Shown here piece after piece: positions 32,854 through 38,750 of a DNA stretch of 38,750 nt (its first letter is position 1; every line of letters begins with the position of its first letter). The position numbers were made by a program, and so were the translations under genes. The DNA comes from Candidatus Peregrinibacteria bacterium RIFOXYB2_FULL_33_20 (GTDB lineage Bacteria; Patescibacteriota; Gracilibacteria; UBA1369; GWF2-33-10): assembly GCA_001788835.1 (NCBI GenBank), contig MFXK01000025.1, positions 1 to 38,750 of the forward strand, read 5' to 3'. Under the pieces are notes generated by a model that worked only from the letters and a program-made list of their open reading frames with translations, was not told the origin of the DNA and did no database searches.

Positions 32854-33537
32854 ATGTCCAAAAAACACATATTACTGGCGGATGATAGTGAAGCGATTGC
32901 TGAAAGTCTGATCGCTTATTTGAATAAAGAAGGCTTTGAGGTTAGTTATGTAAAAAATGGTTTAGATGCTGTACATGATTTCAAATCCAAAAAATTCGAT
33001 TTAGTTATTTTAGATTGGATGATGCCTGGGATGTCCGGCCCAGAAATAATTAAAGAAATTCGAAAATCATCAGAAGTGCCAATCTTAATGATCAGTGCTA
33101 GATCTGACGAGTCGGATGTCGTTATCGGTCTTGATTTTGGGGCGGATGAATATATTACTAAACCGTTCGGTCCAAGAGAGCTGATAGCAAGAGTAAAAGC
33201 AATGTTTAGAAGAATAGATAATTTAAATAATAAAAATTCATATGTGGTTATCAGGAATTTGAAAATTTCTTTTACGCAAAGAGAGATTATAAAGAATAAT
33301 CAAGAAGTCAGCTTAACACCAATAGAGTTTAACATTTTAGAATGCTTAGTGGAACAAGAAGGTAAAGTCATATCCAGAGATTATCTAATGGAACATGCTT
33401 TGGATTATACCAATGCTTGGAAGGATAGAACTTTGGATACTCATATAAAAAATTTACGAAAAAAACTGGAAGATAATCACGAGAGTCCTCAATTAATCAA
33501 AACTGTCAGGGGAGTAGGCTTTAAATTTATTAATTAA
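32854..33537 (+). CDS. OmpR/PhoB-family response regulator
   Basis: With the ATG at 32854 (MSKKHILLADDSEAIAESL) the protein has 227 residues. The receiver domain has the acidic pair D10/D11, phospho-acceptor D54 (LVILDWMMPGMSG), the conserved Ser/Thr region (MISARSD) and K103 (TKPFG). The C-terminal winged helix (about 130-225) has LTPIEFNILECLVEQEGKVI and the recognition part DRTLDTHIKNLRKKLE. It precedes its kinase by 10 bp. The tandem operator at 32772-32793 suggests autoregulation and control of the divergent MacAB-like exporter (inference). Confidence 0.95.
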   Translation: MSKKHILLADDSEAIAESLIAYLNKEGFEVSYVKNGLDAVHDFKSKKFDLVILDWMMPGMSGPEIIKEIRKSSEVPILMISARSDESDVVIGLDFGADEYITKPFGPRELIARVKAMFRRIDNLNNKNSYVVIRNLKISFTQREIIKNNQEVSLTPIEFNILECLVEQEGKVISRDYLMEHALDYTNAWKDRTLDTHIKNLRKKLEDNHESPQLIKTVRGVGFKFIN

Positions 33538-33547
33538 AACAATAACC

Positions 33548-34672
33548 ATGAAACTTAGAACAAAATTAGGAATCAGTTATCTTCTTTTAGTAGTGATAGT
33601 GGTGACTTTTTGGTTTGTGTTTTTACATTTTCAAACTCAAAATGCTTTTAATAATTTTATTGAAAGAAGAAAAGAGATGTTAATAGAAAATATTGATAAT
33701 CAGCATTTTATTGAAGAACAAAGACGGTTTTTGATGGATAGCGAACACTTCCCGCCAAAAGCTCCGGAAAGAATTTTTATGGATAATATTAATAATTCAT
33801 TTTTAATCGCTATGTCGTTTGGTTTTATAATAGCGATTTTATTATCCTATGTGGCTGTTCGTTTCTTTTCCAAAAGGATTGATAATATTACTAACTCAAT
33901 GAAAGAATATGAAAAAACAGGCAAACCAATTAAAATTAGCGATAAAAACGATGATGAAATTTATGAATTAGAAAGAGCTTACAACGCTTTAATTTATAAA
34001 ATTGACAAGCAAGAAAACATTCGCAAGCGGTTTTTTACTGATCTGTCTCATGAACTACAAACTCCAATTACCGCCATTTATGGTTATTTACAAGGACTTA
34101 GTGATGGAATTTTCAAACCAACTAAGAAATTTATTCAAAAACCAATTTCTGAAATTGAAAGAGTCCAGAATATGCTTAAAGAAATGATTGCCTTAGTAAA
34201 ACTGGAAGCCACTGAATTGAAAATTCATAAAGATATGGTTGATCTAAGACCCATGACCTTAGATGTCATTGAAACTTTTTCTAATATCATCAAAGATAAA
34301 AATATCCATTACAAAATTGAAGGCGATTTAAAAGTCGAAGTCGATAAGCAAAAATTCAAGCAAGTATTAATTAATTTGATCAAAAATGCCGTGCAATATG
34401 GCGATGAAAAATCGCAAATCACTATATTCATGGATGACAAAAATGATGGTAAATATTGGCAAATAAAAAATCAAAATAAAAGTTTCGACGTGAAAAATTT
34501 AGAATTTTTATTTGATAGATTTTTTCGTACTGATCAAGTCAGATCACATCTGAAATCATATAACAATCTAGGCATAGGATTAAATATCGTGAAAAAAATT
34601 ATTGAAGCTCATAATTTTATGATAACTGCTGAATTTGAAGCGCCGTTTTTTATCATCACTGTTAAAATGTGA
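33548..34672 (+). CDS. sensor histidine kinase
   Basis: The 374-residue kinase has two membrane helices (about 8-27 and 84-106) enclosing an extracytoplasmic sensor of about 55 residues. A HAMP-like linker follows, then HisKA with the phospho-acceptor H168 (FFTDLSHELQTPITAIYGY). The HATPase domain has the N box (LINLIKNAVQYGDE), F box (LEFLFDRFFRTDQ) and G2 box (NLGIGLNIVKKIIEAH). The G1 Asp of the usual D-x-G-x-G is Asn (IKNQNKSFD), as in some Gram-positive kinases of the VanS/BceS type, so activity is still likely. The signal sensed is unknown, perhaps an envelope stress or the exporter's substrate. Confidence 0.93.
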   Translation: MKLRTKLGISYLLLVVIVVTFWFVFLHFQTQNAFNNFIERRKEMLIENIDNQHFIEEQRRFLMDSEHFPPKAPERIFMDNINNSFLIAMSFGFIIAILLSYVAVRFFSKRIDNITNSMKEYEKTGKPIKISDKNDDEIYELERAYNALIYKIDKQENIRKRFFTDLSHELQTPITAIYGYLQGLSDGIFKPTKKFIQKPISEIERVQNMLKEMIALVKLEATELKIHKDMVDLRPMTLDVIETFSNIIKDKNIHYKIEGDLKVEVDKQKFKQVLINLIKNAVQYGDEKSQITIFMDDKNDGKYWQIKNQNKSFDVKNLEFLFDRFFRTDQVRSHLKSYNNLGIGLNIVKKIIEAHNFMITAEFEAPFFIITVKM

Positions 34673-34688
34673 AATTTTAACTGCAAAA

Positions 34689-35912
34689 CTACAAAAACGA
34701 GAGATATATGCTGATGTTTTTAGCTTTGGAATCAACAGCTTCAAGGTAGAATTGATATTCATTAGGCGCAAATTTAGTCAAATACCCTTTAATAGTTTGT
34801 TTTTGGGAGGCGGAAATTAAATATTTTGTCCATTGTCCCCTTTCGTCAACAAGATAAATATATAAGTTCCCACTTCCTGAAGTGATATCCAAAGAAACCA
34901 ATGGAGTACTTGGCGCAGTTGATTTGTTTAATTTGATATAATTGGCATATGTGCCATTTAAACTTTTAATAGAAAGTTGATAATTACCAGATATACCCAA
35001 TCCATAACTTAAATTATACGTTTCTGATTTTCCGCTTATGTATCCACTAGCGCTAGGCATAGCGGTATTTTCACCCTCATTCTCTGCAATTGCTTCTGTG
35101 GGAGACTTTTCCACTTCTTTGATAGGATTATTATTGACATCAAAAGTTTCTAACCTATTGGTCCATTCTGGGACATAGTTAATTTGATTATTAGATAAAA
35201 AAACATGCTTTAACGGACCTATATTTTTTAACGCCTCAATGTTACTGATTTTATTAGTATTCAAAGATAACGTTTCTAGAGCAGTTAAGTTCTGCAGGTC
35301 AGTGATTTGATTAATATTATTGGCATCCAAATTTAATAAAATGAGCGAATGAAGATTATCTAAATTTTCTATTTTGGTAATTCCTGGAGAGTTTTGATTC
35401 TCTAGATGTAGACTGGTTAAATTAACCAAAGAATCAAGACCAGTGATTACAGTTAGATTATTAGCAGTTAGAACTAATTCCTTCAGATTAATTAAATTTT
35501 CTAAATTTTCAATTTTTGATATCTGATTATTAGATAAATAAAGGCTTTCTAAAACAGAAGCATTATCTAAGTCTTGCAGTCTGTGAATTTGATTAGAAGA
35601 TAAATCAAGGTAGCGTAAGGCAAAAAAAGCAGAAATACCTGACATGGAATCCAAATTGCTATTATTTATACGTAATTCAACTATGTGGTTATTCTCAATG
35701 CTGATATAATTATCGGCTAAAGGCATATATTCGTCTATAAAAACTGTCATATTCTTATTATCAATTTTAGCGCTATTAACAATTGCTAATATTGATTCTT
35801 GCTCTTTTGAATCCAGCTTGATCTTATTCTTAATAAGATCATTAATGTCAGCTTTACCACAACCAAAAAACAATAAGGCAACAATACTGATAGCAATAAT
35901 CCGTTTGGACAT
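34689..35912 (-). CDS. leucine-rich-repeat (internalin-type) lipoprotein
   Basis: The 407-residue protein starts with a lipoprotein-like signal peptide, MSKRIIAISIVALLFFGCG, with the candidate lipid-bearing Cys at 18. About eight 22-residue LRRs of internalin type span about 80-265, repeating L-x-x-L-x-L-x-x-N-x-I (YLDLSSNQI, SLYLSNNQI, LLNLDANNI, TLSLNTNKI, HVFLSNNQI). A short linker and a C-terminal beta domain (about 295-407, YNLSYGLGISGNYQLSI) follow. Such proteins usually bind other proteins or surfaces and could serve contact with a host or partner cell. It is convergent with the histidine kinase gene and divergent from the receiver protein at 36064. Confidence 0.85.
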   Translation of the reverse strand: MSKRIIAISIVALLFFGCGKADINDLIKNKIKLDSKEQESILAIVNSAKIDNKNMTVFIDEYMPLADNYISIENNHIVELRINNSNLDSMSGISAFFALRYLDLSSNQIHRLQDLDNASVLESLYLSNNQISKIENLENLINLKELVLTANNLTVITGLDSLVNLTSLHLENQNSPGITKIENLDNLHSLILLNLDANNINQITDLQNLTALETLSLNTNKISNIEALKNIGPLKHVFLSNNQINYVPEWTNRLETFDVNNNPIKEVEKSPTEAIAENEGENTAMPSASGYISGKSETYNLSYGLGISGNYQLSIKSLNGTYANYIKLNKSTAPSTPLVSLDITSGSGNLYIYLVDERGQWTKYLISASQKQTIKGYLTKFAPNEYQFYLEAVDSKAKNISIYLSFL

Positions 35913-36044
35913 AATAATAAATTTAGAAATCAGGCTTTTTTAATGTACTATGATTTTCTAAAATGCACCACTAATAGCAAAATAACTGTACAATTAATCC
36001 AGCCAACTTTCTTGCCAAATGCGCGTTAATCAATTAAATTTAAC

Positions 36045-36050
36045 TATAAT
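36045..36050 (+). promoter_or_regulatory. -10 box of the lone receiver gene
   Basis: TATAAT lies 13 bp before the ATG at 36064, giving a leader of only about 7 nt. No clear -35 is seen at 16-18 bp spacing. Confidence 0.45.
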
Positions 36051-36063
36051 CTAATAGATTTAC

Positions 36064-36435
36064 ATGAAAAAAATTTTACTGCTTGAAGACGAAGAGGCTC
36101 TAGGACGCATTTATAAAAAAAGATTAGATATGGCTGGCTATGAAACTTTGTGGACAAGAACCGCAGAAGAAACTGAAAAAGTAATTCCCAATTTTCCAGC
36201 AGATGTAATCTTGATTGACCACGCTATCAAAGGCCATGAAAAATCAGGTTTAGATATAGTGCCAAACTTAAGAAAGCACATACCAAATGCAAAATTAATT
36301 GTTTTATCGAATTATGACAAAAGCAACTTACAGGAAGAAATTAAAGGTTTAAATATAGATGATTTTCTACTCAAAATTGAGACACCTCCCAGTCAGCTAG
36401 TTAAATATTTGGACAAAATGTTTGTAACGTCCTAA
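36064..36435 (+). CDS. single-domain response regulator (CheY-like receiver)
   Basis: The 123-residue product is a receiver domain alone: MKKILLLEDEEALGRIYKKR with the acidic pocket, phospho-acceptor Asp in VILIDHAIKG, IVLSNYDKS and the conserved Lys in DDFLLKIETPP. No output domain is present, so it acts by protein contact or as a phosphate sink. No kinase adjoins it; the nearest is at 33548-34672. It is divergent from the LRR lipoprotein gene and ends 13 bp from the convergent orphan. Confidence 0.9.
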   Translation: MKKILLLEDEEALGRIYKKRLDMAGYETLWTRTAEETEKVIPNFPADVILIDHAIKGHEKSGLDIVPNLRKHIPNAKLIVLSNYDKSNLQEEIKGLNIDDFLLKIETPPSQLVKYLDKMFVTS

Positions 36436-36448
36436 ATCAAAGTCACCA

Positions 36449-37330
36449 TCATTCTGCAGTTATTGTCGCTATAAGTGCTAAAAAATTCCTACGGATAGCT
36501 AATTGATCTAATCCAATTTCTCCTAATTCTCCAAGCCTAGCACCAACTGTTAAACTATCTCTAAGTCGATAAAGCATTACGGTTCCTAAATCCTCTGAAC
36601 TCCTTAAATTAACTTCACTATGTCTATTCAACAAATCACGAAGCCAATCTCGAGTATCATCTGAAGTAATACCTTCTCTATCTAGTTTAGCCTGTACCGC
36701 TTCTGGGAATTGAGGATCTGCTATTTCATTATGTCCAATTAACGCGTTTATAGCGTTTACAGCTTGGTCTCTTGTGACATTAAGCTCAGATAAGGTGTGC
36801 GTAATTATTGCTTGGATATCTTCATCGGTTGGCAAGGTAAAACTAACAGTATTTCCTTCTCGTCCTCCTCTTTCGATTATCCAAAGACTAGCTGATTTAC
36901 CTTTTAAATAATACAGCAAACTTTCCGCTATGGTACCTTTTGTATGTATAGGATCCCTAATTAAATCCTGCTTTGAAATATCGCCAAATGTATCTCGTGC
37001 TTGTCCATCTAAGGCAACTGCCAAATAACTACTAAAATAAGTGCTGAAAGGCAATGCCTGGTTCTGATAATATCGCAATGCCGCTAAAAATGCTGTATCT
37101 TCTCCGTTAGCCTCCTCATTACGATCTCTGCCCATAATTAATCGACATAATTCTTCTGATTGTCTTTTTATCATAGCTTGTGCTGCTTGTGATTCAGGCG
37201 ATTGTTCTCTTTTAAATGCCATAGGATCTTTTGTTTTAAGTTCATCACGTTCAGCTTGAAAAGATTTCATTTTTTGTATAACTTCAATGGTAGATACTGT
37301 TTGAACTTCTGGTCCAGAAGAAAGTTTCAT
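36449..37330 (-). CDS. hypothetical protein with faint sigma-factor-like layout
   Basis: The 293-residue soluble protein is mostly helical and has no signal peptide. I do not recognise a family with certainty. Residues about 79-108 (AFLAALRYYQNQALPFSTYF then SSYLAVAL) resemble sigma-70 region 2.2-2.4 ([20 protein letters not shown] in RpoD here). Residues about 165-195 recall region 3, and the C-terminal LGELGEIGLDQLAIRRNF recalls the region 4.2 helix-turn-helix. The resemblance is by eye only. It has a good promoter at 37381-37409 with a candidate operator upstream, and lies next to the IS110 element. Other possibilities include an unrelated helical regulator. Confidence 0.6.
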   Translation of the reverse strand: MKLSSGPEVQTVSTIEVIQKMKSFQAERDELKTKDPMAFKREQSPESQAAQAMIKRQSEELCRLIMGRDRNEEANGEDTAFLAALRYYQNQALPFSTYFSSYLAVALDGQARDTFGDISKQDLIRDPIHTKGTIAESLLYYLKGKSASLWIIERGGREGNTVSFTLPTDEDIQAIITHTLSELNVTRDQAVNAINALIGHNEIADPQFPEAVQAKLDREGITSDDTRDWLRDLLNRHSEVNLRSSEDLGTVMLYRLRDSLTVGARLGELGEIGLDQLAIRRNFLALIATITAE

Positions 37331-37380
37331 GTTTTTTTAATTTAAAAAATAATAAATACATTTAATAAGTGCGGTTTTTA

Positions 37381-37409
37381 ATTATACAATGTAATTTTAC
37401 ATCTGACAA
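37381..37409 (-). promoter_or_regulatory. sigma70-type promoter of the orphan at 36449-37330
   Basis: On the minus strand, TTGTCA (37409-37404) and TATAAT (37386-37381) are separated by 17 bp, about 50 bp upstream of the ATG. Confidence 0.65.
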
Positions 37410-37421
37410 GAGAATAAAATC

Positions 37422-37436
37422 GGATCATCTGATTTT
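37422..37436 (-). promoter_or_regulatory. candidate operator AAAATCAGATGATCC, copy 2
   Basis: Read on the minus strand, the motif begins 27 bp upstream of the -35 of the orphan promoter. It differs at one base from the motif at 9321-9335, which has nearly the same position relative to its own promoter. Confidence 0.45.
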
Positions 37437-37485
37437 TAGTTTGAAGAAATTCATAAAAAAGCCAGAAAAGAAGAATATTCTTTTG

Positions 37486-37503
37486 AAAACTCACCCCGTC
37501 CCT
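37486..37503. repeat. left half of the palindromic repeat interrupted by the IS element
   Basis: AAAACTCACCCCGTCCCT matches the left part of the repeat at 6739-6762 (AAACTCACCC, then TCCCT). The right half follows the element at 38682-38695. Confidence 0.65.
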
Positions 37504-37507
37504 CTAC

Positions 37508-37513
37508 TATAAG
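37508..37513 (+). promoter_or_regulatory. candidate -10 box for the bridge RNA
   Basis: TATAAG lies just inside the left end. In the circular form, TTGTTA (38658-38663) in the right end would lie 20 bp upstream. In the inserted form, TTGAAA (37483-37488) in the flank lies 19 bp upstream. Both spacings are longer than ideal. Confidence 0.35.
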
Positions 37514-37537
37514 GAAGTAAAAGAAATAATGTATATT

Positions 37538-37691
37538 AAGTAAGGACTTTCGAGTAGTGGTGATCAACCATCCCTTTCACTTTTAAGTGACGAAGAGAGA
37601 CTTTCACCACTACATATTGAAACTCTTGGTCAATTAACTTGTTTCCCTGCTAATGGGACTATAAATAAGTAGGATACCAATTGAGTTTCAG
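37538..37691 (+). ncRNA. predicted bridge RNA with target-binding and donor-binding loops
   Basis: Loop 1 has the stem GTAGTGGTGA (37554-37563) with TCACCACTAC (37604-37613) and the apical hairpin TCACT/AGTGA (37577-37590). Its left strand CCATCCCTTT (37568-37577) resembles the left target CCGTCCCTCT (37496-37505), 8 of 10. Its right strand GAAGAGAG (37592-37599) is the exact complement of the right junction CTCTCTTC (38680-38687). Loop 2 has the stem TGAAACTC-TTGGT (37618-37630) with ACCAA-TT-GAGTTTCA (37676-37690) and a TCCC/GGGA hairpin. Its left strand TAACTTGTTT (37635-37644) matches the left donor TAACTTGTCT (38672-38681), 9 of 10. Its right strand AGTAG (37668-37672) complements CTACT (37504-37508). 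The outer limits are uncertain. Confidence 0.82.
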
Positions 37692-37723
37692 AAAGTTTTT
37701 CTATTTTTTTATTTTTTAAACAT

Positions 37724-38674
37724 ATGATAGAAAAAACTTATGTTGGAATAGATGTTTCAAAAGCCAAATTGGATATTGCTATTAGAAGGGAAGGGTTGAG
37801 GAAAATAGCTACATTTATAAATTCTCAGGAAGGTATAGAAGAATGTAGAAAATGGCTTAGTGATAACAATGCTAAAGAAGCTATCATTGTAGTTGAATCA
37901 ACTGGATCATTGCATTGGCTTGTTTGTTTATTATTAACAGATTATGGATATGATGTCCGTTTAATTAATCCACTCATAACAAAAAAATATCAAAAATCAT
38001 CTATTCGTGATGCAAAAAATGATAAAATAGATGCTATAAGATTAGCTGAAATAGGAAGAATAGAAGAAAATTTACCTCAATTTTTTGATTCTCGTGAAAC
38101 ATTAAAAATAAAAAGATATGAATCTCTTTTAGCTAAACTGGTACATGCAAAACAACAAATAAAAAGAGCGTATGAAGATGCTATAGAGGCTAGTACAATT
38201 ATTGATGTTTCATTAAATTTAGATTGTATTCTGGAATGTATAGAATTATTAGATACAGCCATTGATGTTTTAAAAAAAATGATTACAGATACAGCAGATG
38301 ATTTAGCTAAAGAAATATCACAAATTAAAGGTGTTTCCATATTTCAGGCAACAGTATTAAGTACTGCAATTAAAGGAAGATCTTTTGAGAATAGAGATCA
38401 AATGATTGCGTTTTTTGGATTAGATATAAGAGTTAGGCAAAGTGGTACATGGGAAGGGAAAGGATGTTTATCTAAAAGAGGAAATCCATTTTATAGAAAA
38501 ATATTATTTCAGATTGGATGGAGTTTATGGAGACACAATGAAGAATACAAAGCTTATTATGATTCAATTCATGGAAGAGGAAAGCATTATTATACTTGCA
38601 TATTGGCCACTGCTCGAAAGTTCTTACGTTATTTCTTTAGAGTTTATAAATTTTCCCTTGTTAATTCCTTATAA
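37724..38674 (+). CDS. IS110-family transposase (bridge-RNA-guided recombinase)
   Basis: The 316-residue protein has an N-terminal RuvC-like DEDD domain with D10 (YVGIDVSKAKLDIAI), E58 (IIVVESTG), D100 and D103 (RDAKNDKIDAIRLAE), then a coiled-coil linker (about 125-200). The C-terminal Tnp domain has KGVSIFQATVLSTAI, AFFGLDIRVRQSG with the probable catalytic S240, and KRGNPFYRKILFQIGWSL. Residue spacing closely follows IS621 (D11, E60, D102, D105, S241 as I recall). It would join donor and target under guidance of the RNA encoded upstream. All catalytic residues are present and the frame is intact, so the element may be active. The stop codon lies within the left-donor sequence. Confidence 0.95.
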   Translation: MIEKTYVGIDVSKAKLDIAIRREGLRKIATFINSQEGIEECRKWLSDNNAKEAIIVVESTGSLHWLVCLLLTDYGYDVRLINPLITKKYQKSSIRDAKNDKIDAIRLAEIGRIEENLPQFFDSRETLKIKRYESLLAKLVHAKQQIKRAYEDAIEASTIIDVSLNLDCILECIELLDTAIDVLKKMITDTADDLAKEISQIKGVSIFQATVLSTAIKGRSFENRDQMIAFFGLDIRVRQSGTWEGKGCLSKRGNPFYRKILFQIGWSLWRHNEEYKAYYDSIHGRGKHYYTCILATARKFLRYFFRVYKFSLVNSL

Positions 38675-38681
38675 CTTGTCT

Positions 38682-38695
38682 CTCTTCAAAGAGAG
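38682..38695. repeat. right half of the palindromic repeat interrupted by the IS element
   Basis: CTCTTCAAAGAGAG, followed by GGGG, matches the right arm of the hairpin at 6758-6773. Joined to CCGTCCCT-CT on the left it would rebuild a hairpin with an AAGAGAGGG arm. Confidence 0.65.
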
Positions 38696-38720
38696 GGGGA
38701 TTTCTTACGAATAAATACAT

Positions 38721-38750
38721 ATGGATAATAGACCAGATCTGAAAGCTACA
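38721..38750 (+). CDS. possible start of a gene cut by the window end
   Basis: An ATG at 38721 opens a frame of ten codons (MDNRPDLKAT) that runs off the window. There is too little sequence to identify it or to be sure that it is coding. Confidence 0.25.
   Translation, partial: MDNRPDLKAT

Larger units (their letters stand above)
37506..38681 (+). mobile_element. IS110-group insertion sequence with bridge RNA, about 1.18 kb
   Basis: A DEDD/serine transposase is preceded by about 220 bp of structured non-coding left end and ends almost at the right end, which is the IS110-group layout. CT dinucleotides lie at both junctions (37504-37505 and 38680-38681). There are no terminal inverted repeats, and the only shared junction bases are CT or CTCT. 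The flanks together rebuild a palindromic repeat of the same family as 6739-6824. Because CTCT is shared, the ends could be placed 2 bp differently; the positions given fit all four RNA guides best. Confidence 0.85.

Noticed and set aside
34440-34500. Histidine kinase suspected to be dead because the G1 Asp is Asn
   Set aside because: Several active kinase groups have Asn there, and the H, N, F and G2 boxes are intact.
37506-37723. CRISPR-like or riboswitch explanation for the structured left end
   Set aside because: There are no spaced direct repeats, and the stems and loop matches to the junctions are explained by a bridge RNA.
38077-38714. Frames overlapping the transposase on both strands
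   Set aside because: They are shadow frames of the IS110 transposase; no programmed frameshift is expected in this family.

Overview
The window is AT-rich, densely coded and carries no tRNA or rRNA. Its gene content suggests a member of the Candidate Phyla Radiation (Candidatus Patescibacteria, probably a Parcubacteria-like lineage). Supporting this are a VirB2/T4SS-type pilin, a phosphoketolase, an AI-2E-family permease, S-layer homology (SLH) surface proteins, many small orphan membrane proteins and very few Shine-Dalgarno sequences. The lineage is an inference; no marker phylogeny was possible.

Layout. 1-3.6 kb: end of an SLH protein, tgt, a small membrane protein and an SLH-anchored M23 peptidase. 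3.6-9.3 kb: a coiled-coil orphan, then a leftward surface-polysaccharide cluster (rpsT, O-antigen ligase/polymerase, coiled-coil protein, GT4 glycosyltransferase). 9.3-13.4 kb: a secreted orphan, an unusually long uvrC with an internal acetyltransferase-like domain, and clpP. 13.5-15.3 kb: two orphans from a palindromic divergent promoter, and an FNR-like reductase. 15.5-19.7 kb: a five-gene membrane operon (T4SS-type pilin, AI-2E permease, GspF-like repeat protein, Lgt-like protein lacking key residues, small membrane protein). 19.7-25.4 kb: leftward housekeeping genes greA, rpoD, dnaG, wecA/mraY-like and truB. 25.5-28.6 kb: phosphoketolase and ribosomal protein L25. 28.7-34.7 kb: a MacAB-like exporter divergent from an OmpR-type two-component system, with an 11-bp tandem repeat operator between them. 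34.7-37.3 kb: an LRR lipoprotein, a lone receiver-domain protein and an orphan with faint sigma-factor resemblance. 37.5-38.7 kb: a complete IS110-group insertion sequence.

The strongest discovery is in the IS110 element. Its 5' non-coding end folds into two internal-loop stems. The four loop segments match, in the expected orientations, the left target, right target, left donor and right donor sequences seen at the two element junctions, around a CT core. This is a readable bridge-RNA system, inserted in a palindromic repeat related to one at 6.74 kb.

A second theme is palindromic elements inside genes. Two copies of one family lie in frame in uvrC and the O-antigen ligase, with a compensatory base-pair change between them. 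Another inverted-repeat insert lies in truB, and a fourth palindrome supplies the C-terminus of the O-antigen ligase. Promoters are often extended -10 boxes (TGNTATAAT).
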